A stretch of DNA of 64,000 bases. Source: an uncultured Lachnospiraceae bacterium (GTDB lineage Bacteria; Bacillota; Clostridia; Lachnospirales; Lachnospiraceae). Below, one piece after another: positions 36,888 to 44,973 of this stretch. The notes below the pieces were generated by a model. It saw nothing but the letters and a program-made list of their open reading frames with translations. It searched no databases and was not told the DNA's origin. A program made the position numbers and the translations under genes. The stretch's first letter is position 1; each line of letters starts with the position of its first letter. The stretch lies in contig CANSPM010000009.1 in the NCBI GenBank assembly GCA_947648875.1, forward strand, positions 28,376 through 92,375, read 5' to 3'.

Positions 36888-37811
36888 ATGCGGAAAAAGA
36901 AAAAATTAAGCCTTCTCCAAAAGCGTAGCCTGGCGGGATATCTGTTCATCCTGCCGTGGTTTCTGGGATTTCTGGTATTCTATGTGAGATCCCTGATTAT
37001 GACCGGACAGTTTGCCCTGTCCAGACTCAGCATTGACGCCGTCAACGGCGGATATGTGCTGGACCCTGTGGGACTGGAGAATTTCCGGTACGCCCTCAGA
37101 GTTCACGCCTCCTTCAAGCAGGTGCTCACAACCTCCGTCATGGATATGCTGATTGACGTGCCGTTGGTTACATTCTTTGCTCTGTTTATGGCGATGCTCC
37201 TGAATAAGAAATTTCCCGGGAGGGGATTGGTGAGAGCCATTTTTTTCCTCCCCGTAATCCTGAACTCCGGCGCCATTCAGGCTGCTATGGAACTGGGAGC
37301 CATGATGATGAACGGCGGCGTTGCGAGCCAGGCCGCAGAGGTGGCCGCCAGCGCCGGGGAGTCTATGACGTTCAGCATTGACTATCTGATAGATATGTTT
37401 GTGAGCCTGGGTCTGCCCGCCGGTATTCTGGGTTATATTGTGACGGCGGTGGCCAGGATCAACGATATCATTGCCGCCAGCGGTGTGCAGATTATACTCT
37501 TCATCGCGGCGCTACAGTCCATCCCCGGCTCCATGTACGAGGTGGCCAGGATCGAGGGGGCGACGGGATACGAGACATTCTGGCGGGTGACCTTCCCCAT
37601 GGTTATGCCCCATATCATCACCTGCGTGGTGTACACCATCGTGGACAGCTTTACCGGGAGCGAGGTTGTGGATCTGGCCTACTCCGTGGCCTTCGACGAG
37701 TTCAACTACGGTTTGAGTTCCGTGTTCAGTTTGATTTCTACCGTTATAACATGTATCATTCTGGTTATAGTCTGTGGGGCGATTCAGAAGCGGACATTCT
37801 ACTACAACTAA
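36888..37811 (+). CDS. Carbohydrate ABC transporter permease, pair 2 (UgpA type)
   Basis: 307 residues, six membrane segments. EAA loop: YEVARIEGATGYETFWRVTF. The basic start MRKKKKLSLLQKRSLAGYLF is typical of this branch. It begins directly after the DUF5696 stop codon. An insert of roughly 35 residues (about 140-175, with AAEVAASAGESMTFSIDYL) lies in a periplasm-facing loop and is absent from pair 1. Confidence 0.9.
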   Translation: MRKKKKLSLLQKRSLAGYLFILPWFLGFLVFYVRSLIMTGQFALSRLSIDAVNGGYVLDPVGLENFRYALRVHASFKQVLTTSVMDMLIDVPLVTFFALFMAMLLNKKFPGRGLVRAIFFLPVILNSGAIQAAMELGAMMMNGGVASQAAEVAASAGESMTFSIDYLIDMFVSLGLPAGILGYIVTAVARINDIIAASGVQIILFIAALQSIPGSMYEVARIEGATGYETFWRVTFPMVMPHIITCVVYTIVDSFTGSEVVDLAYSVAFDEFNYGLSSVFSLISTVITCIILVIVCGAIQKRTFYYN

Positions 37812-37829
37812 GGAAAGGAGAGGAATCAA

Positions 37830-38831
37830 ATGGGTAAGAGTACCACAGCAAGTGCTGTAAAAGACTATTATGCTAAAGCACAGGCAATTATAAATGACCC
37901 GGACCAGGGAAAGCGGTTTGTTAACAACGTGAAAAATTTTTTGATACTGCTTGTAAAGACCGCCATTCTGGTGGGTGTGGGATATGTTATTCTGGCTCCG
38001 GTCATCGGTATGTTTGTAAACTCTATCTCCTCCAACAAGGACGCGTACAACCCCATGGTTTATGTGTTGCCGGAGTCTCCCACACTGGAGCGGTACAGCC
38101 TGGCTATTGACAGAATGGAATATCTGCCTACATTGCTTCGCAATCTCCTGTACACAGGGGCGCTGACCCTGTTGCAGCTTCTGATCTGTTCCATGGTAGG
38201 CTATGGTTTTGCCAGGTTTAAGTTCCCGTTTAAGAACTTTCTCTTTGGCTGTGTGGTGGTGATGATTGTCATTCCCACCCACACCGTCATGCTTCCGCTG
38301 TACATGACTTTCAGAGAGTTTGATCCGCTGGGTCTCGTCTCCCTGATCTCGGGTGGTTCCCTTAACCTGATGGGCACTACCGTCCCCATGTATATCATGA
38401 CGCTGCTGGGCTGCGGCGTGCGCTCGGGACTGTATATTTACATATTCAACCAGTTCTTCCGGGGACTTCCTAAAGAAATTGAGGAGGCGGCCCTGGTGGA
38501 CGGATGTGGAGTATGGTATACTTATTTCAGGATAATGTTGGTAAACGCAATGCCCTCTGTCATAACGGTGGCTGTGTTCTCCATTGTCTGGCAGTTTAAT
38601 GACACTTTTTACGCGAAGTTATTTCTGATCAGTGATAAGGTGGTAATCAGTAAGCGGCTGGAGGGTTTAAGGCCCCTCATTGCCAATGTGGATCAGATTC
38701 TGGACCCCACCATACAGCAGCTTTATGAGGATGCGGGCGTGCTTTTGATTGTCGCTCCCATATTGATTATTTATATTATCCTGCAGAAGAACTTTATAGA
38801 GGGTGTGGAGCGAAGCGGTATCGTTGGCTGA
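37830..38831 (+). CDS. Carbohydrate ABC transporter permease, pair 2 (UgpE type)
   Basis: 333 residues. A polar N-terminal extension of ~45 residues precedes six membrane segments. The EAA-like loop reads EEAALVDGCGVWYTYFRIML, with Cys where Ala is usual. GGAAAGGAGAGG precedes the ATG. It completes the second channel of the operon. Confidence 0.9.
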   Translation: MGKSTTASAVKDYYAKAQAIINDPDQGKRFVNNVKNFLILLVKTAILVGVGYVILAPVIGMFVNSISSNKDAYNPMVYVLPESPTLERYSLAIDRMEYLPTLLRNLLYTGALTLLQLLICSMVGYGFARFKFPFKNFLFGCVVVMIVIPTHTVMLPLYMTFREFDPLGLVSLISGGSLNLMGTTVPMYIMTLLGCGVRSGLYIYIFNQFFRGLPKEIEEAALVDGCGVWYTYFRIMLVNAMPSVITVAVFSIVWQFNDTFYAKLFLISDKVVISKRLEGLRPLIANVDQILDPTIQQLYEDAGVLLIVAPILIIYIILQKNFIEGVERSGIVG

Positions 38832-38885
38832 TGTCTCCACTGCCCACCATCAACTTTCATTTTTAAAAAAGGAGGATTGAAAAAG

Positions 38886-40778
38886 TTGAAGAACAAAAAA
38901 TTATTAGCAAGTCTCCTGGCGGGCGCAATGGTGCTTTCCCTTGCGGCCTGCGGAGAAGAGCCCTCCGGCGGCTCTGTGGAGGAATCCACTCCCGAAGCCC
39001 AGCAGTCTTGTGCCGAGGCGGAGCCCACACCGGAGCCAACTCCGGAGCCTGCCCCTGAGGCGGCTCCCGCAAGCATAGACTTTGAGGACGGCAATATGGG
39101 GTTTGTGGCCCCTTACAAGCTGATGGCGAACGCGGCGGACATAGAGATGGCAGTCGTGGACTACAACGGAAGCAAAGCTCTGGAGGTTAAGAATCTGTCA
39201 GGGGATGTTCCCTATGTGGCGATTGACGCCACCAGCCTGTTGGGCGCGGATGTGGCAAAGGTCGCAAGTATGGAGGCCGATGTGGCTGTCGCGTATGAAA
39301 ACGGCACATTCAACGCGGTGGAGGGGAGAATCCTGGCGTGGAGCGGAGAGGACCGCAACGAGACATATGACAGCTGGTCCGTGTATCTGGAGTCCAAAAA
39401 CCCCAACAAGGTTGTGGCGACACTGGAGGAAGGAGAAGAGTTTGTGGCGGATGCCGGCAATATTTTTATCCTGAATCTGACCACCGACAATGGGGTAGCG
39501 GACGGCAACGGCAATGCCACCCTGTACATCGACAATATTCGTTTTCTGGACGCTTCCGGCAACCTGCTGACCGCAGATTCCACGGTAGCTTTCGCCGCGC
39601 CGGAAGGCTTTGAGAGCAGCGGTGTGGATCTGTCGAATCTGGCGGCTGTCACCGGCGCCGTTAATTTTGAAGGCTTCGCCACAGGCGCGGACGGCTGGAA
39701 CCAGGCGGGCTTTACCATGCCCCAGGAGATCATCGACGCGCTGGTGCCCGGTTCTGTGGTGGAGATCAGTTACAGCAGCGAGAGCGGCGATATGTGGATT
39801 GTCATGAACGAGGCGGCGAAAGGCTGGATGAGAGTGGGGCAGCCGGGCGGAGAGGGAACCCCCGCGTATTATAACAATTCCAGGAATGTAGCACAGATTA
39901 CCTACGAGCAGCTGGCGGCGCTGTGCGGAGACGATGTATCTGCCTGGGGAAGCACCATGCAGTGTGAGGCGTCCGGCAAGTGGGAAGTTTTCAGCGTCAA
40001 GGTGGGGCAGGCGGCTCCCAACTACGCAGTGTCCGGGGCTGTGGACTTTGAGGGCTTTGCCACAGGCGCGGACGGCTGGAACCAGGCGGGCTTTACCATG
40101 CCCCAGGAGATCATCGACGCGCTGGTGCCCGGTTCTGTGGTGGAGATCAGCTACAGCAGCGAAAGCGGCGATATGTGGATCGTCATGAACGAGGCGGCGG
40201 AAGGCTGGATGAGAGTGGGGCAGCCGGGCGGAGAGGGAACCCCTGCGGTGACGGACGGCAGCAAGTGTTATGTAACCTATGAGCAGTTGGCAGCGCTTTG
40301 CGGTGAAGACGTATCCACCTGGGGAAGCACCATGCAGTGTGAGGCGTCCGGCAAGTGGGAGGTCTATTCCGTAAGGGTCGGCACTGCGTCCAGCTATCAG
40401 ATGAATAACAATCAGGTGAATTTTGAAGGCTTCGCCACCAGCGCGGACGGCTGGGCCCAGGAGGGCTTTGACATGCCCCAGGAGATCATGGATGCGCTGG
40501 TACCCGGTTCAGTAGTAAATATCAATTACTCCAGCGAGGACGACACCATGTGGATCGTAATACCCGATGCCGAAAAAGGCTGGATGAGAGTGGGGCAGCC
40601 GGGCGGAGAGGGAACCCCTGCGGCGACCGATGGCAGCGTCTGCCAGATCACATATGAGCAGATCGCGGCCCTGTGCGGCGACGATAAGACCACCTGGGGA
40701 ACGAGGATGCAGTGCGAAGCGGGAAGTCCCTGGGAGGTATACAGCGTGACGGTGGGCCAGACGCCAGATGCAGAATAA
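38886..40778 (+). CDS. Lipoprotein with N-terminal CBM-like domain and three tandem 125-residue repeats
   Basis: 630 residues. Signal peptide with lipobox LAAC, then a Glu/Pro-rich linker (TPEPTPEPAPEAAPA). Residues about 60-235 resemble a beta-sandwich glycan-binding module (DFEDGNMGFVAPY, GNATLYIDNIRFLD). Three repeats of about 125-127 residues follow, each with NFEGFATGADGW, MPQEIIDALVPGSVV, MWIVMNEAA.GWMRVG and a QCEASGKWEV.SV close. The start is TTG at 38886 because GGAGG is 10 nt upstream; TTG at 38877 is too close to it. Likely a multivalent surface glycan-binding protein feeding the importers; not a known family. Confidence 0.8.
   Translation: MKNKKLLASLLAGAMVLSLAACGEEPSGGSVEESTPEAQQSCAEAEPTPEPTPEPAPEAAPASIDFEDGNMGFVAPYKLMANAADIEMAVVDYNGSKALEVKNLSGDVPYVAIDATSLLGADVAKVASMEADVAVAYENGTFNAVEGRILAWSGEDRNETYDSWSVYLESKNPNKVVATLEEGEEFVADAGNIFILNLTTDNGVADGNGNATLYIDNIRFLDASGNLLTADSTVAFAAPEGFESSGVDLSNLAAVTGAVNFEGFATGADGWNQAGFTMPQEIIDALVPGSVVEISYSSESGDMWIVMNEAAKGWMRVGQPGGEGTPAYYNNSRNVAQITYEQLAALCGDDVSAWGSTMQCEASGKWEVFSVKVGQAAPNYAVSGAVDFEGFATGADGWNQAGFTMPQEIIDALVPGSVVEISYSSESGDMWIVMNEAAEGWMRVGQPGGEGTPAVTDGSKCYVTYEQLAALCGEDVSTWGSTMQCEASGKWEVYSVRVGTASSYQMNNNQVNFEGFATSADGWAQEGFDMPQEIMDALVPGSVVNINYSSEDDTMWIVIPDAEKGWMRVGQPGGEGTPAATDGSVCQITYEQIAALCGDDKTTWGTRMQCEAGSPWEVYSVTVGQTPDAE
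39660..40775 (+). repeat. Three in-frame tandem DNA repeats within the lipoprotein gene
   Basis: Units start near 39660, 40041 and 40416, with periods of 381 and 375 bp. Units 1 and 2 are nearly identical over about 200 bp (for example, both carry CGCGCTGGTGCCCGGTTCTG); unit 3 has diverged. All length differences are multiples of three. The near identity at synonymous sites suggests recent duplication or gene conversion. Confidence 0.85.
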
Positions 40779-40841
40779 CCTCATTCTGATCTGAGCCTTT
40801 GCCAAAGCGGGCGGATGGGAGTTTGTGTGAGATAAGCCGGC

Positions 40842-40876
40842 GGATTGCGGCCCTGGTTGGTCCGTGGCCGCGATCC
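40842..40876 (+). promoter_or_regulatory. Stable intercistronic RNA hairpin before the solute-binding gene
   Basis: GGATTGCGGCC (40842-40852) pairs with GGCCGCGATCC (40866-40876): an 11-bp stem, perfect in RNA with one G-U pair, loop 13 nt. It lies in the 232-bp gap between the repeat lipoprotein and the solute-binding protein, the longest internal gap of the operon apart from the gap before the deacetylase. No T-run follows. A role in transcript processing or stabilisation is plausible. Confidence 0.5.
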
Positions 40877-41010
40877 GGGTCTCCCACGTAAAAGACGGCC
40901 GGCATTCCTGGCCGGATGCCGATATCCATAGAAGGGCGGCTTCCCACGGTCACGCGCCTGTGCGCTGCCAGGGATGCCACGAGCAAATTGAAAGGAGTAG
41001 GGTAAATAGA

Positions 41011-42546
41011 ATGAAAAATGTGAAAAAGTTACTGGCTTTGGGACTTGCAAGCGCTATGACGCTGTCTCTGGCATCCTGTGGAAACGACGGGAACAATACT
41101 GCTTCCGGAAACGAGGGAAATAATTCTTCCAATGTGACAGAAAACAATTCCAATGGGGGCAATGGGGAGAATAATGCCTCCGGGGGCGGGAAGAGAGTTA
41201 TCAATATCGGTACCTGGTGGGAGCAGCATTATGACAGCGGTGATACGGCGCTGGAGGACAGCGAGGATTATGCCAACGCCATGGATAAGGAAGGAGACGA
41301 TGCCGCCAAGCTGGAGGAGAATGCGCTCAACAGACAGATCGCTGAGTGGAAATTTGCCAACGTGGATGTCATCGAGCAGAAGTATAACATTGAGTACTAC
41401 TGGAAGAACCTGACCTACACAGGCGTGCAGGAGTCCATCAACACCTCCATTCTGGCGGGAACACCCGACTGTGACATATATCTGGTGGATCTTGGCATGG
41501 CGCTGCCTGCCCAGATGAACGGTCTGGCGCTTGACTTAAAGACCGTTCTGCCGGCGGACGCGGATGTGTTTACCGACCAGAAGATCATTTCCTATATGGA
41601 GCTGGGAGACGGTAAAGTGAGCATCTTAAAAAGAGTCGAGGCACAGTCCGCCGTGGAGGCTACCTATCCTCTGGGATTCAATATGCAGATGTTGGAGGAC
41701 TACAATCTGGAAGACCCCCGGGATCTGTACGCCCGGGGCGAGTGGACATGGGATGTGTTCAATCAGTATTGTCAGGCGCTGACGGATGATACCGACGGCG
41801 ACGGACAGATTGATCAGTACGGTTACTGCGGTTACGAGTTTGAGACCTTTGAATGTCTGATGATGAGTAACGGCGCGACCATCGCCACAGGCAAGACCCA
41901 GACGCTGGATTCCGCCGGTGTAGGCGAAGCGCTGCAGCAGATGTATGATATGTACAATGTATACAATGTGTGTTATCCCTACGATTATGAGGGCAGCCCT
42001 TCCGACAGCATGAGAAATCAGTATACCCAGGGTAATATCGGTTTCTTCCCCATGGCGGCATGGATTGCCGCTGGCAACGGCGACTATGACTGGGACGGCA
42101 GCATAGGCTATACGCTGCCTTTTGATATCGCCTATGTACAGTGGCCGGTAGGCCCCTCCGGTAACCAGGAGACCAATGCGGGCAAGAACCAGACTTCCGG
42201 TGAGTTCTACATTATTCCCGCAGGCGTCAAAGATCCCGAGACAGTGTACGACTTTTTGTATGATTACTGGAACTGGGGACCGGATGAGGAGACCACCGCT
42301 GAGTACAGAGACAACAGGGCTGCTTTAAACTGGTGGTACAGCGTGACTGCCAAGAAGGCGGATTTACAGGACCGGAATTTTGCGGTTATGAATGATGTGG
42401 GTTCCAAAACCATCTTTGATCTGTGGAACAGCATGGGCATTTCCTATGACTTTATGTCCCTGATCAAGGGCGAGGTTACTCCCGCGCAGTTCCAGGAGAC
42501 CTACAAGCAGCAGATTCAGGACGGCCTGGACGCATATTTCAAGTAA
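41011..42546 (+). CDS. Sugar-binding lipoprotein of ABC importer (family-1 solute-binding)
   Basis: 511 residues. Signal MKNVKKLLALGLASAMTLS with lipobox LASC, then a Gly/Asn-rich linker. Mature protein is a family-1 solute-binding protein (GTPDCDIYLVDLGMALPAQM, YPLGFNMQMLEDYNL, ARGEWTWDVFNQYCQALTDD, GNIGFFPMAAWIAAGNGDYD), rich in exposed aromatic residues suited to oligosaccharide binding. AAAGGAG precedes the ATG. Located after permease pair 2 and probably its partner, while the 1006-aa protein serves pair 1; pairing is inferred from order. Confidence 0.9.
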   Translation: MKNVKKLLALGLASAMTLSLASCGNDGNNTASGNEGNNSSNVTENNSNGGNGENNASGGGKRVINIGTWWEQHYDSGDTALEDSEDYANAMDKEGDDAAKLEENALNRQIAEWKFANVDVIEQKYNIEYYWKNLTYTGVQESINTSILAGTPDCDIYLVDLGMALPAQMNGLALDLKTVLPADADVFTDQKIISYMELGDGKVSILKRVEAQSAVEATYPLGFNMQMLEDYNLEDPRDLYARGEWTWDVFNQYCQALTDDTDGDGQIDQYGYCGYEFETFECLMMSNGATIATGKTQTLDSAGVGEALQQMYDMYNVYNVCYPYDYEGSPSDSMRNQYTQGNIGFFPMAAWIAAGNGDYDWDGSIGYTLPFDIAYVQWPVGPSGNQETNAGKNQTSGEFYIIPAGVKDPETVYDFLYDYWNWGPDEETTAEYRDNRAALNWWYSVTAKKADLQDRNFAVMNDVGSKTIFDLWNSMGISYDFMSLIKGEVTPAQFQETYKQQIQDGLDAYFK

Positions 42547-42759
42547 GACCATACCGGCGGCCGGGCAGTCAGTTTCCGGGCAATTGGTCGAGGTTTCCGG
42601 TCGGTTGCCCTTGCTGCCCCACTTTGTTCCCGCATATCGGGAGCGCGGCTTGGGCCAGATTCCGCCTGAGCCCGGCATACTGCTAATCAGTACCTGAATG
42701 CATAACACGGAACTTGTTTTATGGAATCAATAAAATTGGAAAGGCATGGTACCAGTAAT

Positions 42760-43782
42760 ATGAGCGATATTAAGATGATAGCTCCTGCCGTAAAGAATGT
42801 TCCCTGGCAGGAAAAGCCCGAAGGGATCAAGGGCGCTCCAGTCTGGAGATACTCTGAGAACCCTATTATAGGCCGCAATCCCGTGGAGGGCGTGGCCCGT
42901 ATCTTTAACAGTGCAGTGATGCCCTACGGCAACGAGTTTATCGGTGTGTTCCGGGGCGAGCAGACCAACGGAATCCCCTACATTTATCTGGGGAGAAGCA
43001 AGGACGCGATTCACTGGAATTTTGATAAGAACAAGATTCCCTTTGTGGATGAGGAGGGGAATCCCTTTATGCCTGTCTATGCCTATGATCCCAGGCTTGT
43101 AAAGGTGGAGGATACTTACTACATTATCTGGTGCCAGGATTTCTACGGCGCGTCCATTGGCATGGCGAAGACTACGGATTTTAAGACCTTTGTCAGGCTG
43201 GAGAACCCCTTTATTCCCTTCAACAGGAACGCGGTGCTGTTTCCCCGCAAGATTAACGGCAACTTTGTGATGCTCTCCCGTCCCTCCGACAGCGGGCATA
43301 CTCCCTTTGGCGATATCTTTCTGAGCGAGAGCCCGGACCTTGTATACTGGGGCAGGCACAGGCATGTGATGGGCCGTGGCAGGGAATGGTGGGAGTCCGT
43401 AAAGATCGGCGGCGGCGCCGCTCCCATCGAGACCAGCGAGGGGTGGCTTCTGTTCTATCACGGGGTCAGCGGTACCTGCAATGGCCTGGTGTACAGCATT
43501 GGCGGCGCGATTCTGGATCTGGACAATCCGTCCATCGTAAAGTACCGCTGCGAGACCTTCCTGCTGACTCCGGAGGAATGGTATGAGGAAAGGGGATTCG
43601 TGCCCAATGTGGCGTTCCCCTGCGCCACCATTCATGATCCCATCAGCGGCAAGATCGCCATATACTATGGCTGCGCGGACAGCTATGTAGGGCTGGCATT
43701 CTGCTATTTTGACGAGATCGTGGCCTATATCAAGGAGCACAGTGTATTGACGCAGGAGGACACCGAGATCGGCAGGAGATAA
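42760..43782 (+). CDS. GH130 beta-1,4-mannoside phosphorylase
   Basis: 340 residues. GH130 enzymes phosphorolyse beta-mannosides to mannose 1-phosphate. The core reads YSENPIIGRNPVEGVARIFN, NGIPYIYLGRSKDAIHWN, YAYDPRLVKVEDTYYIIWCQ (catalytic-region Asp), VMLSRPSDSGHTPFGDIFLS and GGGAAPIETSEGWLLFYHG. Length and sequence are closer to the mannooligosaccharide phosphorylase subgroup (GH130_2) than to the longer mannosylglucose phosphorylase subgroup; this is judged by eye. No signal peptide: cytoplasmic, downstream of import. The start at 42760 (MSDIKMIAPAVKN) matches usual family starts; an in-frame ATG at 42721 would add 13 residues. Neither has a strong ribosome site. Confidence 0.9.
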   Translation: MSDIKMIAPAVKNVPWQEKPEGIKGAPVWRYSENPIIGRNPVEGVARIFNSAVMPYGNEFIGVFRGEQTNGIPYIYLGRSKDAIHWNFDKNKIPFVDEEGNPFMPVYAYDPRLVKVEDTYYIIWCQDFYGASIGMAKTTDFKTFVRLENPFIPFNRNAVLFPRKINGNFVMLSRPSDSGHTPFGDIFLSESPDLVYWGRHRHVMGRGREWWESVKIGGGAAPIETSEGWLLFYHGVSGTCNGLVYSIGGAILDLDNPSIVKYRCETFLLTPEEWYEERGFVPNVAFPCATIHDPISGKIAIYYGCADSYVGLAFCYFDEIVAYIKEHSVLTQEDTEIGRR

Positions 43783-43857
43783 ATACGGACAGAGAGAGCG
43801 GGAGACAAATGCGTGTCTGCCGCTTTTTCCATGGATCGCGTCCTGAATACGAATGGG

Positions 43858-43923
43858 ATGACGGATGCACCGACAGGGCTGTACAACAGCAGGAGATTTA
43901 TGTTATACTTACAACAGCAGCTT
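43858..43923 (+). pseudogene. Possible GGDEF-domain relic
   Basis: The 280-bp gap between the GH130 and deacetylase genes encodes, in one frame, MTDAPTGLYNSRRFMLYLQQ followed by QL. This matches the canonical start of a GGDEF domain (D-x-L-T-G-L-x-N-R-R-x-F with following helix). The similarity ends after about 22 residues. Could be a relic of a diguanylate cyclase gene or coincidence. Confidence 0.25.
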
Positions 43924-44062
43924 ATATTGGGTGTCGCTCCAGAGCTGCCTGCCCTTTGTGGGGCAGGCAGGGGCATCAGGGCGTGCCGGTGCGGAATTAT
44001 GGACAGCGTATTCCTGCGGCAGGAGGGCATACGCGGGACGATCAACAGAAAGGCGGATGAAT

Positions 44063-44878
44063 ATGAGATTTGTGTATCCGGAAGGAAAAAAACAGGCGCT
44101 GACATTCAGTTATGATGACGGGCAGATTCATGACAGAAAACTGGTGGAGATTTTAAACCGCCATGGTATGAAGGGGACTTTTCACATAAATTCCGGTATG
44201 TTGGCCCAGGACAGGAACCATGACGTGTTTGTGGCCGCAGACGAAGTGGCGGAACTGTATGCGGGCCATGAAGTGGCGGTCCACGGCGTACAGCACCGCA
44301 ATCTTCCCACGTTGAGCAGGAACCAGGTGGTGAACGAGATTTTGGAGGACAGAAGGACGCTGGAGAAGCTCACCGGCGGTATGGTACAGGGCATGTCCTA
44401 TGCCTTTGGCAGTTACAGTGAGGAAATTATCGGGATACTCAGGAACTTGGGGATCAAATATTCCCGGACAGTCAATTCCACCAACGGTTTTTTCCCGCCC
44501 GCTGATTTTCTGGCCTGGCATCCCACCTGCCATCACAGTGGAAAGCTGATGGAACTGGGGCGCAATTTCCTGTCCGTTCCTGATTTTGTGGAGCTGCCTC
44601 TGATGTATGTGTGGGGACATAGCTTTGAGTTCGCGGGAAACGGGGACTGGAACGTGATAGAGGAATTTGCGGAACTGATGGAGGGCAAGGAGGACATCTG
44701 GTATGCCACTAACGGGGACATCTGCGACTATATTCTGGCTGTGCGCAGCCTGGATTCCAGCGGAGACGGTCTGACCCTGAAAAATCCCACGGCTACCAGT
44801 GTATGGATCAGAAAGGACAGCAATCGGGAATTGCTGGAGATCCGTCCGGGAGAGTGCGTCTATATCGGGGAGAGATAA
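44063..44878 (+). CDS. Polysaccharide deacetylase (NodB/CE4-like)
   Basis: 271 residues. NodB motif 1 is TFSYDDGQIHD (catalytic and metal-binding Asp), motif 2 is VAVHGVQHRNLPTL (metal-binding His residues), and MSYAFGSYSEEI fits motif 3. No signal peptide, so probably acts in the cytoplasm on imported, acetylated oligosaccharides. The start at 44063 is preferred over 44057 because AGAAAGG is then 9 nt away. Last gene of the mannan cluster, immediately before the bidirectional terminator. Deacetylation of acetylated mannan oligosaccharides is inferred from context. Confidence 0.85.
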   Translation: MRFVYPEGKKQALTFSYDDGQIHDRKLVEILNRHGMKGTFHINSGMLAQDRNHDVFVAADEVAELYAGHEVAVHGVQHRNLPTLSRNQVVNEILEDRRTLEKLTGGMVQGMSYAFGSYSEEIIGILRNLGIKYSRTVNSTNGFFPPADFLAWHPTCHHSGKLMELGRNFLSVPDFVELPLMYVWGHSFEFAGNGDWNVIEEFAELMEGKEDIWYATNGDICDYILAVRSLDSSGDGLTLKNPTATSVWIRKDSNRELLEIRPGECVYIGER

Positions 44879-44897
44879 AGAATACAGATCTAAAAAT

Positions 44898-44944
44898 AAG
44901 GTATAAAATTGGGGTCAGCAGCCAAGATTTTATACCTTATTTTT
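44898..44944. terminator. Bidirectional terminator between the mannan operon and murG
   Basis: AAGGTATAAAAT (44898-44909) and ATTTTATACCTT (44927-44938) form a perfect 12-bp stem with a 17-nt loop. ATTTTTG follows on the plus strand and TTATTTTTAG on the minus strand, so it can stop both converging operons. Confidence 0.88.
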
Positions 44945-44973
44945 GCATGGATTCTATTATGGATGCTCTGATT

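Noticed and set aside
39660..40775. Possible CRISPR or satellite array
   Set aside because: Units are about 375 bp long, in frame and fully coding; they are protein repeats, and no short repeat-spacer pattern is present.
40779..41010. Riboswitch between the repeat lipoprotein and the solute-binding gene
   Set aside because: Two GC-rich hairpins can form, but no conserved riboswitch core or terminator is seen.
43809..44060. 83-codon ORF immediately before the deacetylase
   Set aside because: Poor start spacing and no similarity; a different frame of the same DNA carries the GGDEF-like segment, so at least one of them is accidental.
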